Source of the DNA: Cydia pomonella | Taxonomy: Eukaryota > Arthropoda > Insecta > Lepidoptera > Tortricidae | Length of the DNA: 64,000 bases | Assembly: GCF_033807575.1 (NCBI RefSeq) | Contig: NC_084707.1 | Location: 18,400,550-18,464,549, forward strand | Direction: 5' to 3' | Shown here: piece after piece, positions 1 through 11,705 of the stretch | Layout: the number at the start of each line of letters is the position of its first letter | Position numbering within the stretch: position 1 is the stretch's first letter | The notes under the pieces: generated by a model | What the model was told of the DNA's origin: nothing | The model's database searches: none | The model's input: only the letters and a program-made list of their open reading frames with translations | Made by a program: the position numbers and the translations under genes

Positions 1-295
1 TAAATTCTTATTAATGCGCACGATATATATAATTTAAGTATACAAAATATTTTTTCAAAACTATGTCCCCAAGGCGTTAAGATATTACGAGTCGGCTGAG
101 TCACAGGATACATTGTTTTGCTAAGTGCGAGTGAGACAGGCTATGAACGGCTCAGCCAATACGAGCTGGATCTACGTATCGCGTGATGACGTCTGCGTTT
201 GCTTTAGGTTCTTACTGGCTCGGCCATTTCGTCCGTGACTCACGAGGTGGTAGCGTGTGTTTATTGTGTGTCGGCTGAGTGACATTAGAATTCCG

Positions 296-814
296 GTAAG
301 TATATACCTTTCGAATCTAATTTGTATCTTAGTTTAGTTCCTTTTAGGTCTGAAATGCTCAGTGTATATATTTTTATCGTAATTTAAAGAGTTTTACGAC
401 AAAAACAACAAAACAATGTTAAAATGTCTCTTTAGTCACAGTCCCCTTAGTCACGGAAATCGTGACTCAGAAGACTTTTTGCGTGACTTAAGAGACATTA
501 TTAGTTTGATTAACCTTAAATCATTATATAATACGTTAAATTTAATACTGATAGTTAGTGCTTCAGTTGCTAGAATAGTACTAAAGCACAATATTTTTTT
601 TTCGTATCTGCAACCTCGAATTTCATAGTTTTTATGCATATATCGCATCCGCGGATGTTTTAGATAATGTGAACCTGACTCTATAATATTCGATTTAAAT
701 AACCAAATTTACAATACAATCCCCACATTTTAACTTTATTATCACATTTATTATATTTTTAAAGCAAAGGCACATCGTCTTTACCTATTTTACAAGTCGA
801 TTCGTTTGTTTCAG
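296..814 (+). other. Putative 5'-UTR intron of the 873-aa gene
   Basis: A good donor (CCG/GTAAGTATA) lies at 296 and a pyrimidine-rich acceptor (TTTGTTTCAG) ends at 814, six bases before the ATG at 820. This suggests one non-coding first exon ending near 295. Inferred from splice consensus only. The region also carries several GTGACTC or GAGTCAC motifs, which recur downstream of the gene. Confidence 0.45.
462..488 (+). repeat. Left 27-bp direct repeat flanking the 873-aa gene
   Basis: This segment (begins GTGACTCAG, ends GCGTGACT) matches 4474-4500 at 24 of 27 positions in the same orientation. The pair brackets the ORF and may be subterminal transposase-binding sites. Confidence 0.55.
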
Positions 815-819
815 TAGCA

Positions 820-3441
820 ATGCCACTTACAGCGGCAGAAAGACAAAAACGCTATAAAGAGAAACTTAAACTTGACCCTGAAAAGTATGAAAATTACAAA
901 AATAAACAACGAGCACACTATCACGCAAAAAAGAGACTTGTCAAAGATTTAACGCCACAAGAAAGATACAATGCGCGGGTAATTTGGAAACTAAGGCAGC
1001 AAAATTTAAGACGGAATAGGAAAAATTTAAACAGAGTTCTTAATGAAACCCCTCCAAGCTCTCCGACGATGATGGAGCCTAATATCCCTCAGCCAGAAAA
1101 TATAGAGCATATAAATATGGTACCTGAAAATGCTTCTGGGATCGACAGTCCTCAAAGCATAACCAGAAAGAAAGGAGGCCGCAAACAAATAAGACGAGAC
1201 CGATCTAAATTATTCCGGGAAAATTTACAATTAAGGCGAGAAATAGAGCAGCTGAAGAAAAAATCACACAAATACAAAAAACGTTTACAAAGGATCCCGA
1301 AACAGGATAAACGCAAACCTAGTAAAAGTAGTAAGTATGAAGAACTCTCCAACGCAATAAAAGAAAGGTATCAAAACATGAAGACTCGCAATGAAAAGAA
1401 TTTACTGAAGGGCATATTCACGAATGTTGACAGCTCAAGAAGAGAAGAAATGATTAAAGAATCCCTGGGTTTGAAAGGAAAAATAAGAGATACGTTAAAA
1501 GTGCGAACATCGGCAACAAAGTTAAAACAATCAATAAAAGATTTTTTCCTCAGAGAAGATGTTTCGAGAGCGACAGCCGGAAAAAAAGAAACGATTACCA
1601 AGCAAGGAGAAAAAGTTCAAAAAAGGTTTTTACTTGACACCCAGAAAAACTTGCACAAAACTTTTCTGTCCGAAAACTTCGGTGTAAAATGTTCGTACTA
1701 TTACTTTACTAGGAACAAGCCGTTCTATATTCTTAAGCCTTCAGTGAGTGGACGTGAAATGTGCCTCTGCAAAACCCACACCAACCCATTGTACAAGGCT
1801 AAAGCATTAAAAACTCAAGGTGTTATTAAGACCCACGATATAAACCAGCTCATTGTTGCAACAGTTTGCGATGCTAAAGTACAAGCCTGCATGTATGGGA
1901 CTTGTGATCAATGTTCTCATTTAAACATACAAGCTGAAAGTCCTGAAAAAAATAACAATAAAATTCAGTGGAAAGAGTGGGGAAGAGTAGAAGAGACATA
2001 CGAGAAAGACGGAAAAACTATGAAAACCTTTAAGAATGTAAAACTAGATAAAGAAAGTACAGTAAAAGAACTGTTGTCTGTATTTAATACAGAACTAAAA
2101 ATTTTGAAAAAACATATTTACAACATGAAGGTTCAATTCAAAAGCTTTAGGCAAGCTATCGACAATTTGCAGCAAACCGAAGTGGTTGTGGTTGCGGACT
2201 TTAGTGAAAATTATAGCTGCAAACATCATGAAGAAATACAAGCGCATCACTTCGGTGGCTCCAGACAACAAGTATCACTTCATACTGTTGTAGTGTATTT
2301 TATGACAGAAAACAACAAAAAAGTCAAATCCTACTGTACTGTGTCATCAAATACTAATCACCAACCTGCAGCTATATGGGCACATATGGATCCAGTGTTA
2401 AAGGACATCCGTAGTTCTCATCCAGATATTACAACCATCCATTTCTTTAGTGACGGTCCCTTCAGCCAGTATCGTCAAAAACAAAACTTCTACCTCAGCT
2501 CTACTGCGACTTTTGAACACGGGTTTCTTGCTATGTCCTGGTCTTTCTTTGAGGCAGGGCATGGCAAAGGGCCAGCCGATGGAATAGGTGGATACCTAAA
2601 AAGGTCAGCTGATGAGTTGGTAGCTAGGGGTGAAGACATTTCAAACAGTAAGCAATTTCACGATGTTCTAAAAGATATAAGCAAGATTAAACTCTACGAA
2701 ATTTCATCCGAAGACATTGCAAAAATAGCCGATAAAATACCTCTAAATATTCATCCACTTCCAGGCACGAAATATGTACACCAAACATTTACAACCGTTG
2801 TAGGAAAATTAAAATATAGGAACCTTAGCTGTTTCTGCAGTAGAGGTTTTTGTGAATGTCTTTCACCAAAAAATTATGAACCACTTAGACCTGTAACTAA
2901 GAATGTAAAGGATAAGAAACAGAACAAAAAGAAGGCAAACAATTTTAATGAAAGTAGACTTAGCTCCGACGATGATGAGGTATTAAGTAACTACAGGAGT
3001 TCACGGCAAAAGTCCACTTTTAAAGAGATTGACTTACTGGAACTGACAAAAGCCCACAACAAGAACTGGTATGATACTGTTTATCCTGAAACTTCCGATG
3101 ACGATGAATATACACGTTCACAACCTAGTACATCAGCAAATGCAACGGGTAAAGAAAATCGAGGAATGCAGTGTGGAGACTTCCTATTAGTAAATGTAAG
3201 TTCTAGCAAAGGGAAAACTTTTAAATATGTCTGTATTGTCGATGAGCTGCACGATGACGGTGATATAAGAGTCACGTTTTTACGTTATGTTAAAAATAAA
3301 AGTACTTTTGTTTTAGATAAAACTGATGTTGCTGATATAGACTATACAGACATAGTTACAATTTTGGATAAGCCGAATATTACTATTAAACGAGGCGTAC
3401 AATATTACATTTTCAAACAGAATGTGGAAGTTGCGAAATAA
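820..3441 (+). CDS. Putative DDE-type transposase or transposase-derived protein, 873 aa
   Basis: One uninterrupted 873-codon ORF. The N-terminal ~180 residues are very basic and likely helical (AERQKRYKEK), which fits DNA binding. Cys/His clusters follow (CLCKTH; CMYGTCDQCSH). The middle has three spaced acidic motifs: ADFSENY (about residue 460), FFSDGPFSQYRQK (about 543) and FFEAGHGKGPADGIGG (about 578-593). I recall similar HGKG-x-x-DGIGG motifs in large multicopy uncharacterised families of insects and cnidarians. The D, D, E/D spacing resembles an RNase-H-fold transposase, but I cannot name the superfamily. A second Cys motif (CFCSRGFCEC, about 670) and an acidic low-complexity stretch precede a C-terminal beta-rich segment. 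There is no coding intron. A 5'-UTR intron is likely. It could also be a domesticated host gene. The ORF is certain; the function is inferred. Confidence 0.6.
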   Translation: MPLTAAERQKRYKEKLKLDPEKYENYKNKQRAHYHAKKRLVKDLTPQERYNARVIWKLRQQNLRRNRKNLNRVLNETPPSSPTMMEPNIPQPENIEHINMVPENASGIDSPQSITRKKGGRKQIRRDRSKLFRENLQLRREIEQLKKKSHKYKKRLQRIPKQDKRKPSKSSKYEELSNAIKERYQNMKTRNEKNLLKGIFTNVDSSRREEMIKESLGLKGKIRDTLKVRTSATKLKQSIKDFFLREDVSRATAGKKETITKQGEKVQKRFLLDTQKNLHKTFLSENFGVKCSYYYFTRNKPFYILKPSVSGREMCLCKTHTNPLYKAKALKTQGVIKTHDINQLIVATVCDAKVQACMYGTCDQCSHLNIQAESPEKNNNKIQWKEWGRVEETYEKDGKTMKTFKNVKLDKESTVKELLSVFNTELKILKKHIYNMKVQFKSFRQAIDNLQQTEVVVVADFSENYSCKHHEEIQAHHFGGSRQQVSLHTVVVYFMTENNKKVKSYCTVSSNTNHQPAAIWAHMDPVLKDIRSSHPDITTIHFFSDGPFSQYRQKQNFYLSSTATFEHGFLAMSWSFFEAGHGKGPADGIGGYLKRSADELVARGEDISNSKQFHDVLKDISKIKLYEISSEDIAKIADKIPLNIHPLPGTKYVHQTFTTVVGKLKYRNLSCFCSRGFCECLSPKNYEPLRPVTKNVKDKKQNKKKANNFNESRLSSDDDEVLSNYRSSRQKSTFKEIDLLELTKAHNKNWYDTVYPETSDDDEYTRSQPSTSANATGKENRGMQCGDFLLVNVSSSKGKTFKYVCIVDELHDDGDIRVTFLRYVKNKSTFVLDKTDVADIDYTDIVTILDKPNITIKRGVQYYIFKQNVEVAK

Positions 3442-3476
3442 TGGGCATTTCTTTAGGCGCGATTCGTTGCTCTAGC

Positions 3477-3554
3477 ATTTTACGATGGCGAGTGACGAAG
3501 TTTTATTATGATTCAATATTCTAATTACGTTTAATCTACTCGCCATCGTAAAAT
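3477..3554. repeat. Perfect 17-bp inverted repeat just after the 873-aa ORF
   Basis: Arms 3477-3493 and 3538-3554 are exact reverse complements (core TTTACGATGGCGAGT) around a 44-nt loop, starting 35 bp after the stop codon. It could form a 3'-UTR hairpin or be part of a transposon end. Confidence 0.7.
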
Positions 3555-4473
3555 ACAAGTTGAGCTATATGTACTTTAGAGAAATTAAATTTTTGTTACT
3601 CTTTTACAATGACTTGAATAAGCATATGTTACCTAAACTCTTGTCTAAAAACTTTTTTAGATTATCTTTTTTTTTGGTTAAGTTCACTATCAAATGTGAT
3701 TTAGGTTGTTATATTATTTTCTATGATTAAAAGAAGTTTATATTTTGTTTCATTGTTTAAAATATTGAAGAAAGATTTCTTATTTTCGACTGATCTCACG
3801 ATTTATCACGCTTTTCATATTTGTATTTGTTTGTCAAGAATGTTTGTTGGTAAAACATTTATTTGGAAACTTTTAGTTGTTTTAAGTATGTATTTTTTAA
3901 CTGTTGTTAAAAAATACATACTTGGGTACTACTTTAATTTAAGAATATTGTTTAATTTTTTGTTGATCTCACGACTTAGAGTAGTAATACAAGTTATAAT
4001 ATGGAAGATTTATATAATATTATGTTTTTTGTAACTTATCTAGACATCTAGTAATCATATGTTGATTCCTAATCTTCAAGGTAAGTGTAATTGTGTCTCT
4101 TGAGTCACATGTTTTGTCTCTTCGCTTACAATGTTGTCCCCCTAAATTGCAACAGATTACCGGCTTTTAAACAGTTCATAAAAACATTCATTGACATTAT
4201 ATACAAATAATGTTTCGCTTAGAACTGTGTTAAGTACCGTCACTATATATTTTTTATTTATATTGAGTGCATACTGAGTTATGGTAAAAAATATTCACAT
4301 CAAACTACCCATGTGACTCAAGAGACAAAAACAACCCCAGTATTACGAAATTGAGACTGAATTTTGTACCTTTTATTGTGTAACTGTGTTCATTATTAAT
4401 AACTTTCAGTAATAAAGGAAATAGTTTTTGATTTAAATGTAGTTTCCTTATCAAAATGGAGAAATCCGTGTCT

Positions 4474-4500
4474 GTGACTCAGTAGACGTTTTACGTGACT
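4474..4500 (+). repeat. Right 27-bp direct repeat flanking the 873-aa gene
   Basis: Partner of 462-488. The intervening 3' flank also has a perfect 17-bp inverted pair (4095-4111 and 4310-4326) containing the same GAGTCAC/GTGACTC core. I did not find clear terminal inverted repeats or a target-site duplication. Confidence 0.5.
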
Positions 4501-4680
4501 GTGTTATCAAATCTATGTTTAATTTCCATCAAAACAATAACGAGCGATGCTCGAGATATATTTGCAATCTTTGGAAGTGTTATTATCAATATTAAATAAT
4601 ATTGTGAGGAAAAACAAAACTTTATTATTTTGCAAAAAAAGTTGATTTGATACAAGAAATAGTTGATCCGCCCTTATAGT

Positions 4681-6434
4681 TTTAGGGAGTGCAGATTTCG
4701 AAAATGATGACCATTTTGGCATCCAAGATGGCGGCCGTGCACTATGTCATTAAAGTCGTCATGGATATCGTTTTATAGGTATTAGGGAATGCAGATTTCG
4801 AAATTGATGACCATTTTGGAATCCAAGATGGCGGCCGTGCATTCTGTCATAAAAGTCGTCATAGATATCGTTTTATAGGTTTTAGGGAGTGTAGATTTCA
4901 AAAATGATGACCATTTTGGAATCCAAGATGGCGGCCGTGCACTCTGTCATAAAAGTCGTCATGGATATCGTTTATAGGTTTTAGGGAGTGCAGATTTCGA
5001 AAATGATGACCATTTTGGAATCGAAGATGGCGGCCGTGCATTCTGTCATAAAAGTCGTCATGGATATCGTTTTATAGGTTTTAGGGAGTGCAGATTTCGA
5101 AAATGATGACCATTTTGGAATCCAAGATGGCGGCCGTGCACTCTGTCATAAAAGTCGTCATGGATATCGTTTTATAGGTTTTAGGGAGTGCAGATTTCGA
5201 AAATGATGACCATTTTGGAATCGAAGATGGCGGCCGTGCATTCTGTCATAAAAGTCGTCATGGATATCGTTTTATAGGTTTTAGGGAGTGCAGATTTCGA
5301 AAATGATGACCATTTTGGAATCCAAGATGGCGGCCGTGCACTCTGTCATAAAAGTCGTCATAGATATCGTTTTATAGGTTTTAGGGAGTGCAGATTTCGA
5401 AAATGATGACCATTTTGGAATCCAAGATGGCGGCCGTGCATTCTGTCATAAAAGTCGTCATGGATATCGTTTTATAGGTTTTAGGGAGTGCAGATTTCGA
5501 AAATGATGACCATTTTGGAATCCAAGATGGCGGCCGTGCATTCTGTCATAAAAGTCGTCATGGATATCGTTTTATAGGTTTTAGGGAGTGCAGATTTCGA
5601 AATTGATGACCATTTTGGAATCCAAGATGGCGGCCGTGCACTCTGTCATAAAAGTCGTCATGGATATCGTTTTATAGGTTTTAGGGAGTGCAGATTTCGA
5701 AAATGGTGACCATTTTGGAATCCAAGATGGCGGCCGTGCACTCTGTCATAAAAGTCGTCATGGATATCGTTTTATAGTTTTAGGGAGTGCAGATTTCGAA
5801 AATGATGACCATTTTGGCATCCATGATGGCGGCCGTGCACTATGTCATTAAAGTCGTCATGGATATCGTTTTATAGGTATTAGGGAATGCAGATTTCGAA
5901 ATTGATGACCATTTTGGAATCCAAGATGGCGGCCGTGCTTTCTGTCATAAAAGTCGTCATAGATATCGTTTTATAGGTTTTAGGGAGTGCAGATTTCGAA
6001 AATGATGACCATTTTGGAATCCAAGATGGCGGCCGTGCACTCTGTCATAAAAGTCGTCATGGATATCATTTTATAGGTTTTAGGGAGTGCAGATTTCGAA
6101 AATGATGACCATTTTGGAATCCAAGATGGCGGCCGTGCATTCTGTCATAAAAGTCGTCATGGATATCGTTTTATAGGTTTTAGGGAGTGCAGATTTCGAA
6201 AATGATGAACATTTTGGAATCCAAGATGGCGGCCGTGCACTATGTCATTAAAGTCGTCATGGATATCGTTTTATAGGTTTTAGGGAGTGCAGATTTCGAA
6301 AATGATGACCATTTTGGAATCCAAGATGGCGGCCGTGCACTCTGTCATAAAAGTCGTCATGGATATCGTTTCATAGGTTTTAGGGAGTGCAGATTTCGAA
6401 AATGATCACCATTTTGGAATCCAAGATGGCGGCC
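4681..6434. repeat. Satellite array 1, 100-bp monomer, about 17.5 copies
   Basis: Tandem head-to-tail units beginning TTAGGGAGTGCAGATTTCG and containing CCAAGATGGCGGCCGTGCA. The period is 100 bp, with occasional 99-bp monomers. Monomers differ at a few recurring sites (cActct or cAttct, CCAAG or CGAAG). Monomers 1-3 and 12-14 share private variants (GGCATCC, CTATGTCATT, TAGGTATTAGGGAATG), which shows a higher-order duplication of about 11 monomers. The array stops abruptly at the fold-back element at 6434. No coding potential. Confidence 0.95.
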
Positions 6435-7836
6435 GCACGGTGGGCTGAAAATCGGCCTTCATAGAAATAGAAACCGAAGTATTAATTTTGAACTTTTTTT
6501 ATTGCAATAGCTTTTGTTGGGTTTTATTGTGTCCAAAAATTAATCTTAGCTAATTTGGTTGGAAAAATAATTAATTATATATTTTTTTCAAAATCTTTGT
6601 ATGGCGCGTATCAGAAAAATCGAGTTTTCTCCAAAAAAAAATTTTACCGTTATATCCTGTCAGATGATATAAAAACCAATTATTCTTGATTTTTCCACAT
6701 AATTAGAATTTTCCTACGGGATGCACTTTTTTTTTTAAATCGATGTATTTTTTTATTTTTTTTTTTAGTATTTTTTTAAAATGTAATACGGTTATACTTG
6801 TTACTTTGACTACAAAAAATTAATTTGAGTTAGATCGAACCAATAATCTACGCGTAGTGAATTTTTGTTGCAGATGATTTAAGTACCAATTATTAAGGAT
6901 ATTTTGACATTACGCGAACTTTTCTACCGTATGCACTTATTTAATAAAAAATAAAAATCTTATTTTTTCATGCTGAAATAATTTTTGCTCATTGTTTTAA
7001 TTAAGTAGATAAATAATAAACATACAAGAGTTACAAGTAGAAAATTGAAAATAAAACCATTAGATCCATCATTCACTACGCGTAAGTTATTGGTTCGATC
7101 AAACTCAAATTCATTTTTTGTAGTCAAAATAACGAGTATAACCGTATTAAATATATATATATATATCGATTATAAAAAAAGTGCACCCCGTAGGAAAATT
7201 CTAATTATGTGGAAAAGTCAAGAATAATTGGTTTTAAAATCATCTGTCAGGATATTACGGTTAAATTTTATTTTCGGAGAAAACTCGATTTTTCTGATAC
7301 GCGCCATACAAAGATTTTGAAAAAAATAAAAATAACTTATTATTTTCCCAACCAAATTAGCTAAGTTTTGAGCTATATGTTTGAGCCTTTTGGGGTGGAA
7401 ACCCTTGGGCCGTGGGGACCTGGCGCTCACAACATTTTTACAGAGCCTTCGAAGCGCCTCGTGTAGGCAACGGGTGACAAGAGGGCTGGCTCTTACCTCG
7501 CACAACGCATTGGCATTGCTGTCCAGCGCGGCAATGCCGCCAGCCTTCTAGGCACCTTGCCACAAGGCACCGAGCTGGAGCCAATTTTTTACTTATAACT
7601 TTAAAGTTTTAGTTTTGAATCTTTTTTCCTTTATAGCTTTATGTAGTTTTGTTTAAGATGTATTTTAATGTAGTTTTTATTTTTTATTTTTCAATAATAT
7701 ATTCTTAGACGCTACTTACGATAGATTAATTTTGGGACATAATAAAACCCAACAAAAGCTATTCCAATAAAATAAAGTTCAAATTTAAGACTTCGGTTTC
7801 TATTTCTATGAAGGCCGATTTTCAGCCCACCGTGCG
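6434..7836. mobile_element. Near-palindromic fold-back (non-autonomous DNA transposon-like) element, about 1.4 kb
   Basis: The ends are long inverted repeats: 6434-6480 pairs with 7790-7836 (GCACGGTGGGCTGAAAATCG and its complement). The similarity continues inward over about 115 bp per side. Further inner arms also pair: about 6600-6727 with 7182-7315, and about 6782-6862 with 7073-7150. Almost the whole element can fold on itself, apart from a short centre and a LINE fragment in the right arm. No transposase ORF is present. It abuts satellite array 1 on its left. Confidence 0.8.
7376..7590 (+). pseudogene. LINE reverse-transcriptase polyprotein C-terminal fragment, broken
   Basis: The plus strand reads as the tail of a LINE ORF2 protein: VETLGPWGPGAHNIF, then RLV, an in-frame TAG, then ATGDKRAGSYLAQRIGIA, then VQRGNAASLLGTLP and a stop shortly after. 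Recognition rests on my memory of this conserved C-terminal pattern in multicopy insect LINE ORFs, so the clade is not assigned. The TAG stands where relatives have a glutamate codon. The fragment sits in the right arm of the fold-back element and has no counterpart in the left arm, so it was inserted later. Confidence 0.6.
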
Positions 7837-8194
7837 CCGTTTTGTCACCTAACTAGTGACGGACGGATGGTCATTTTTTGGTAGGTACATGGAGATTGTA
7901 TTCCTTACGTCCGACTTCCATATTTAAATTGTATCAATTTTATAGTGACATCTGGTGGCGTAGTTTGCATAATCGGAAGTCGACTTTAAGCAAAAGTTAG
8001 AGATGTCTCGATTCAATTAATATAAATCGCGTCCATCTTAACTAATGTTAACTACATTTCTAAGTGTCGCCCCATGAGTAAGACTGACACCGATAAGGCC
8101 AGAGTCAAAACGCGAGTGCAAGACATTCACCATGGAATTCGTGGATTTAGATAAAGTGAAAAGTAAAAGTAAGTTACGTTATATTCATAAAATA
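7837..8194. other. Spacer between fold-back element and satellite 2
   Basis: About 360 bp of ordinary AT-rich sequence. I see no gene, RNA or repeat that I can support. Confidence 0.5.
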
Positions 8195-11100
8195 GGTCCT
8201 CTGGGATCCTCAGATATCGATTTTCATCTTAATCTGAGCTTAAATGCCGAAATTTAAAATGGCGTGCGTGTTCTAAAAATTTGACCTCAGGAATCATAAT
8301 AAAGGTCCTCTGGGATCCTCAGATATCGATTTTCATCTTAATCTGAGCTTAAATGCCGAAATTTAAAATGGCGTGCGTTTTCTAAAAATTTTACCTCGGA
8401 ATCATAATAAAGGTCCTCTGGGATCCTCAGATATCGATTTTCATCTCAATCTGAGCATAAATGCCGAAATAAAAAATGGCGTGCGTTTTCTAAAAATTTG
8501 ACCTCAGATTCACAATAAAGGTCCTCTGGGGTCCTCAGATATCGATTTTCATCTTAATCTGAGCTTAAATGCCGAAATTTAAAATGGCGTGCGTTTTCTA
8601 AAAATTTGACCTCAGATTCACAACAAAGGTCCTCTGGGATTCTCAGATATCGATTTTCATCTTAATCTGAGCTTAAATGCCGAAATTTAAAATGACGTGC
8701 GGTTTCTAAAAATTTTACCTCAGATTCACAATAAAGGTCCTCTGGGATCCTCAGATATCGATTTTCATCTCAATCTGAGCTTAAATGCCGAAATCAAAAA
8801 TGGCGTGCGTTTTCTACAAATTTGACCTCAGAATCATAATAAAGGTCCTCTGGGATCCTCAGATATCGATTTTCATCTCAATCTGAGCTTAAATGCCGAA
8901 ATCAAAAATGGCGTGCGTTTTCTACAAATTTGACCTCAGAATCATAGTAAAGGTCCTCTGGGATCCTCAGATATCGATTTTCATCTCAATCTGAGCTTAA
9001 ATGCCGAAATCAAAAATGGCGTGCGTTTTCTACAAATTTGACCTCAGAATCATAGTAAAGGTCCTCTGGTATCCTCAGATATCGATTTTCATCTCAATCT
9101 GAGCTTAAATGCCAAAATCAAAAATGGCGTGCGTTTTCCAAAAATTTTACCTCGGAATCATAATAAAGGTCCTCTGGGATTCTCAGATATCGATTTTCAT
9201 CTCAATCTGAGCTTAAATGCCGAAATCAAAAATGGCGTGCGTTTTCTACAAATTTGACCTCAGAATCATAATAAAGGTCCTCTGGGATCCTCAGATATCG
9301 ATTTTCATCTCAATCTGAGCTTAAATGCCGAAATAAAAAATGGCGTGCGTTTTCTAAAAATTTGACCTCAGAATCATAATAAAGATCCTCTGGGATCCTC
9401 AGATATCGATTTTCACCTTAATCTGAGCTTAAATGCCGAAATTTTAAATGGCGTGCGTTTTCTAAAAATTTGACCTCGGAATCATAATAAAGGTCCTCTG
9501 GGATCCTCAGATATCGATTTTCATCTCAATCTGAGCTTAAATGCCGAAATCAAAAATGGCGTGCGTTTTCTAAAAATTTGACCTCAGATTCACAATAAAG
9601 GTCCTCTGGGATCCCCAGATATCGATTTACATCTCAATCTGAGCTTAAATGCCGAAATCAAAAATGGCGTGCGTTTTTTACAAATTTGACCTCAGAATCA
9701 TAATAAAGGTCCTCTGGGATCCTCAGATATCTATTTTCATCTTAATCTGAGCTTAAATGCCCAAATTTAAAATGGCGTGCGTTTTCTAAAAATTTGACCT
9801 CAGAATCATAATAAAGATCCTCTGGGATCCTCAGATATCGATTTTCATCTTAATCTGAGCTTAAATGCCGAAATTTAAAATGGCGTGCGTTTTCTAAAAA
9901 ATTGACCTCAGATTCACAATAAAGGTCCTCTGGGATCCTCAGATATCGATTTTCATCTCAATCTGAGCTTAAATGCCGAAATCAAAAATGGCGTGCGTTT
10001 TCTAAAAATTTGACCTCAGATTCACAATAAAGGTCCTCTGGGATCCTCAGATATCGATTTTCATCTCAATCTGAGCTTAAATGCGGAAATAAAAAATGGC
10101 GTGCGTTTTCTAAAAATTTGACCTCAGAATCATAATAAAGATCCTCTGGGAACCTCAGATATCGATTTTCACCTTAATCTGAGCTTAAATGCCGAAATTT
10201 AAAATGGCGTGCGTTTTCTAAAAATTTGACCTCAGAATCATAATAAATATCCTCTGGGATCCTCAGATATCGATTTTCACCTTAATCTGAGCTTAAATGC
10301 CGAAATTTAAAATGGCGTGCGTTTTCTAAAAATTTGACCTCGGAATCATAATAAAGGTCCTCTGGGATCCTCAGATATCGATTTTCATCTCAATCTGAGC
10401 TTAAATGCCGAAATCAAAAATGGCGTGCGTTTTCTAAAAATTTGACCTCAGATTCACAATAAAGGTCCTCTGGGATCCTCAGATATCGATTTTCATCTCA
10501 ATCTGAGCTTAAATGCCGAAATCAAAAATGGCGTGCGTTTTCTACAAATTTGACCTCAGAATCATAATAAAGGTCCTCTGGGATCCTCAGATATCGATTT
10601 ACATCTGAATCTGAGCTTAAATGCCGAAATAAAAAATGGCGTGCGTTTTCTAAAAATTTGACCTCAGAATCATAATAAAGATCCTCTGGGATCCTCAGAT
10701 ATCGATTTTCATCTTAATCTGAGCTTAAATGCCGAAATTTAAAATGGCGTGCGTTTTCTAAAAATTTGACCTCGGAATCATAATAAAGGTCCTCTGGGAT
10801 TCTCAGATATCGATTTTCACCTTAATCTGAGCTTAAATGCCGAAATTTAAAATGGCGTGCGTTTTCTAAAAATTTGACCTCGGAATCATAATAAAGGTCC
10901 TCTGGGATCCTCAGATATCGATTTTCATCTCAATCTGAGCTTAAATGCCGAAATCAAAAATGGCGTGCGTTTTATAAAAATTTGACCTCAGATTCACAAC
11001 AAAGGTCCTCTGGGATCCTCAGATATCGATTTTCATCTCAATCTGAGCTTAAATGCCGAAATCAAAAATGGCGTGCGTTTTCTACAAATTTGACCTCAGA

Positions 11101-11290
11101 ATCATAATAAAGGTCCTCTGGGATCCTCAGATATCGATTTTCATCTCAATCTGAGCTTAAATGCCGAAATCAAAAATGGCGTGCGTTTTCTAAAAATTTG
11201 ACCTCAGAATCATAATAAAGATCCTCTGGGATCCACAGATATCGATTTTCATCTTAATCTGAGCTTAAATGCCCAAATCCAAGATGGCGG
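8195..11290. repeat. Satellite array 2, 108-bp monomer, about 28-29 copies
   Basis: Tandem units beginning GGTCCTCTGGGATCCTCAG, each with ATATCGATTTTCATC and AAAATGGCGTGCG. Successive starts at 8195, 8304, 8412, 8520 and 8628 give a period of 108-109 bp. Monomers fall into sub-types (AATTTAAAATGG or AATCAAAAATGG; CAGAATCATAAT or CAGATTCACAAT) that alternate in short blocks, so a higher-order structure is likely. The last monomer ends AAATCCAAGATGGCGGGCG, resembling the core of satellite 1. Confidence 0.95.
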
Positions 11291-11360
11291 GCGATCATTC
11301 AAATTGAGTGACCGGTTTGTATTCGGGTATCCGATCGCGTGGCAAGATACTATTACTTAA

Positions 11361-11705
11361 GGGTACCGTTGGACGGAAGCTTGTTTGGATACCCAAAGTA
11401 TTGATATCGCTTCCGGAATGCTATTTTAACGGTCGGGTACCCTTTCAAAATTGTTTTAAAGTCTAAGGGTACCGTTTGGACGGAAGCTTGTTTGGATACC
11501 TAAAGTATTGATACCGCTTCCGTAATGCTATTTCAACGGTCGGGTACCGTTTCAAAATTGTTTTAAAGGTACTTTTATTTAACGGTACCGTTTGGACGGA
11601 AGCTTATTTGGATACCCAAAGCGTTGATATCGGTACCGAAATGCTAGTTTAACGGTCGGGTACCCTTTAAAAAGACCGGTCAAAACCGTTTTTAAGGGTA
11701 CCTTT
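11361..11705. repeat. Short tandem array, 106-116-bp unit, three copies plus a partial
   Basis: Units start GGGTACCGTTTGGACGGAAG at about 11361, 11467 and 11583, each ending with CGGTCGGGTACC about 80 bp later; a truncated start lies near 11697. KpnI-type GGTACC sites punctuate it. It follows satellite 2 directly. Confidence 0.8.

Noticed and set aside
3723..4034. 103-codon ORF after the 873-aa gene
   Set aside because: Phe/Ile/Leu-rich translation of AT-rich sequence, with no family match that I recognise.
7218..7505. 95-codon minus-strand ORF
   Set aside because: The plus strand of the same stretch reads as a known LINE C-terminus, so this is a shadow.
8195..11290. CRISPR array
   Set aside because: The units are whole tandem monomers with no unique spacers, in a eukaryotic genome.
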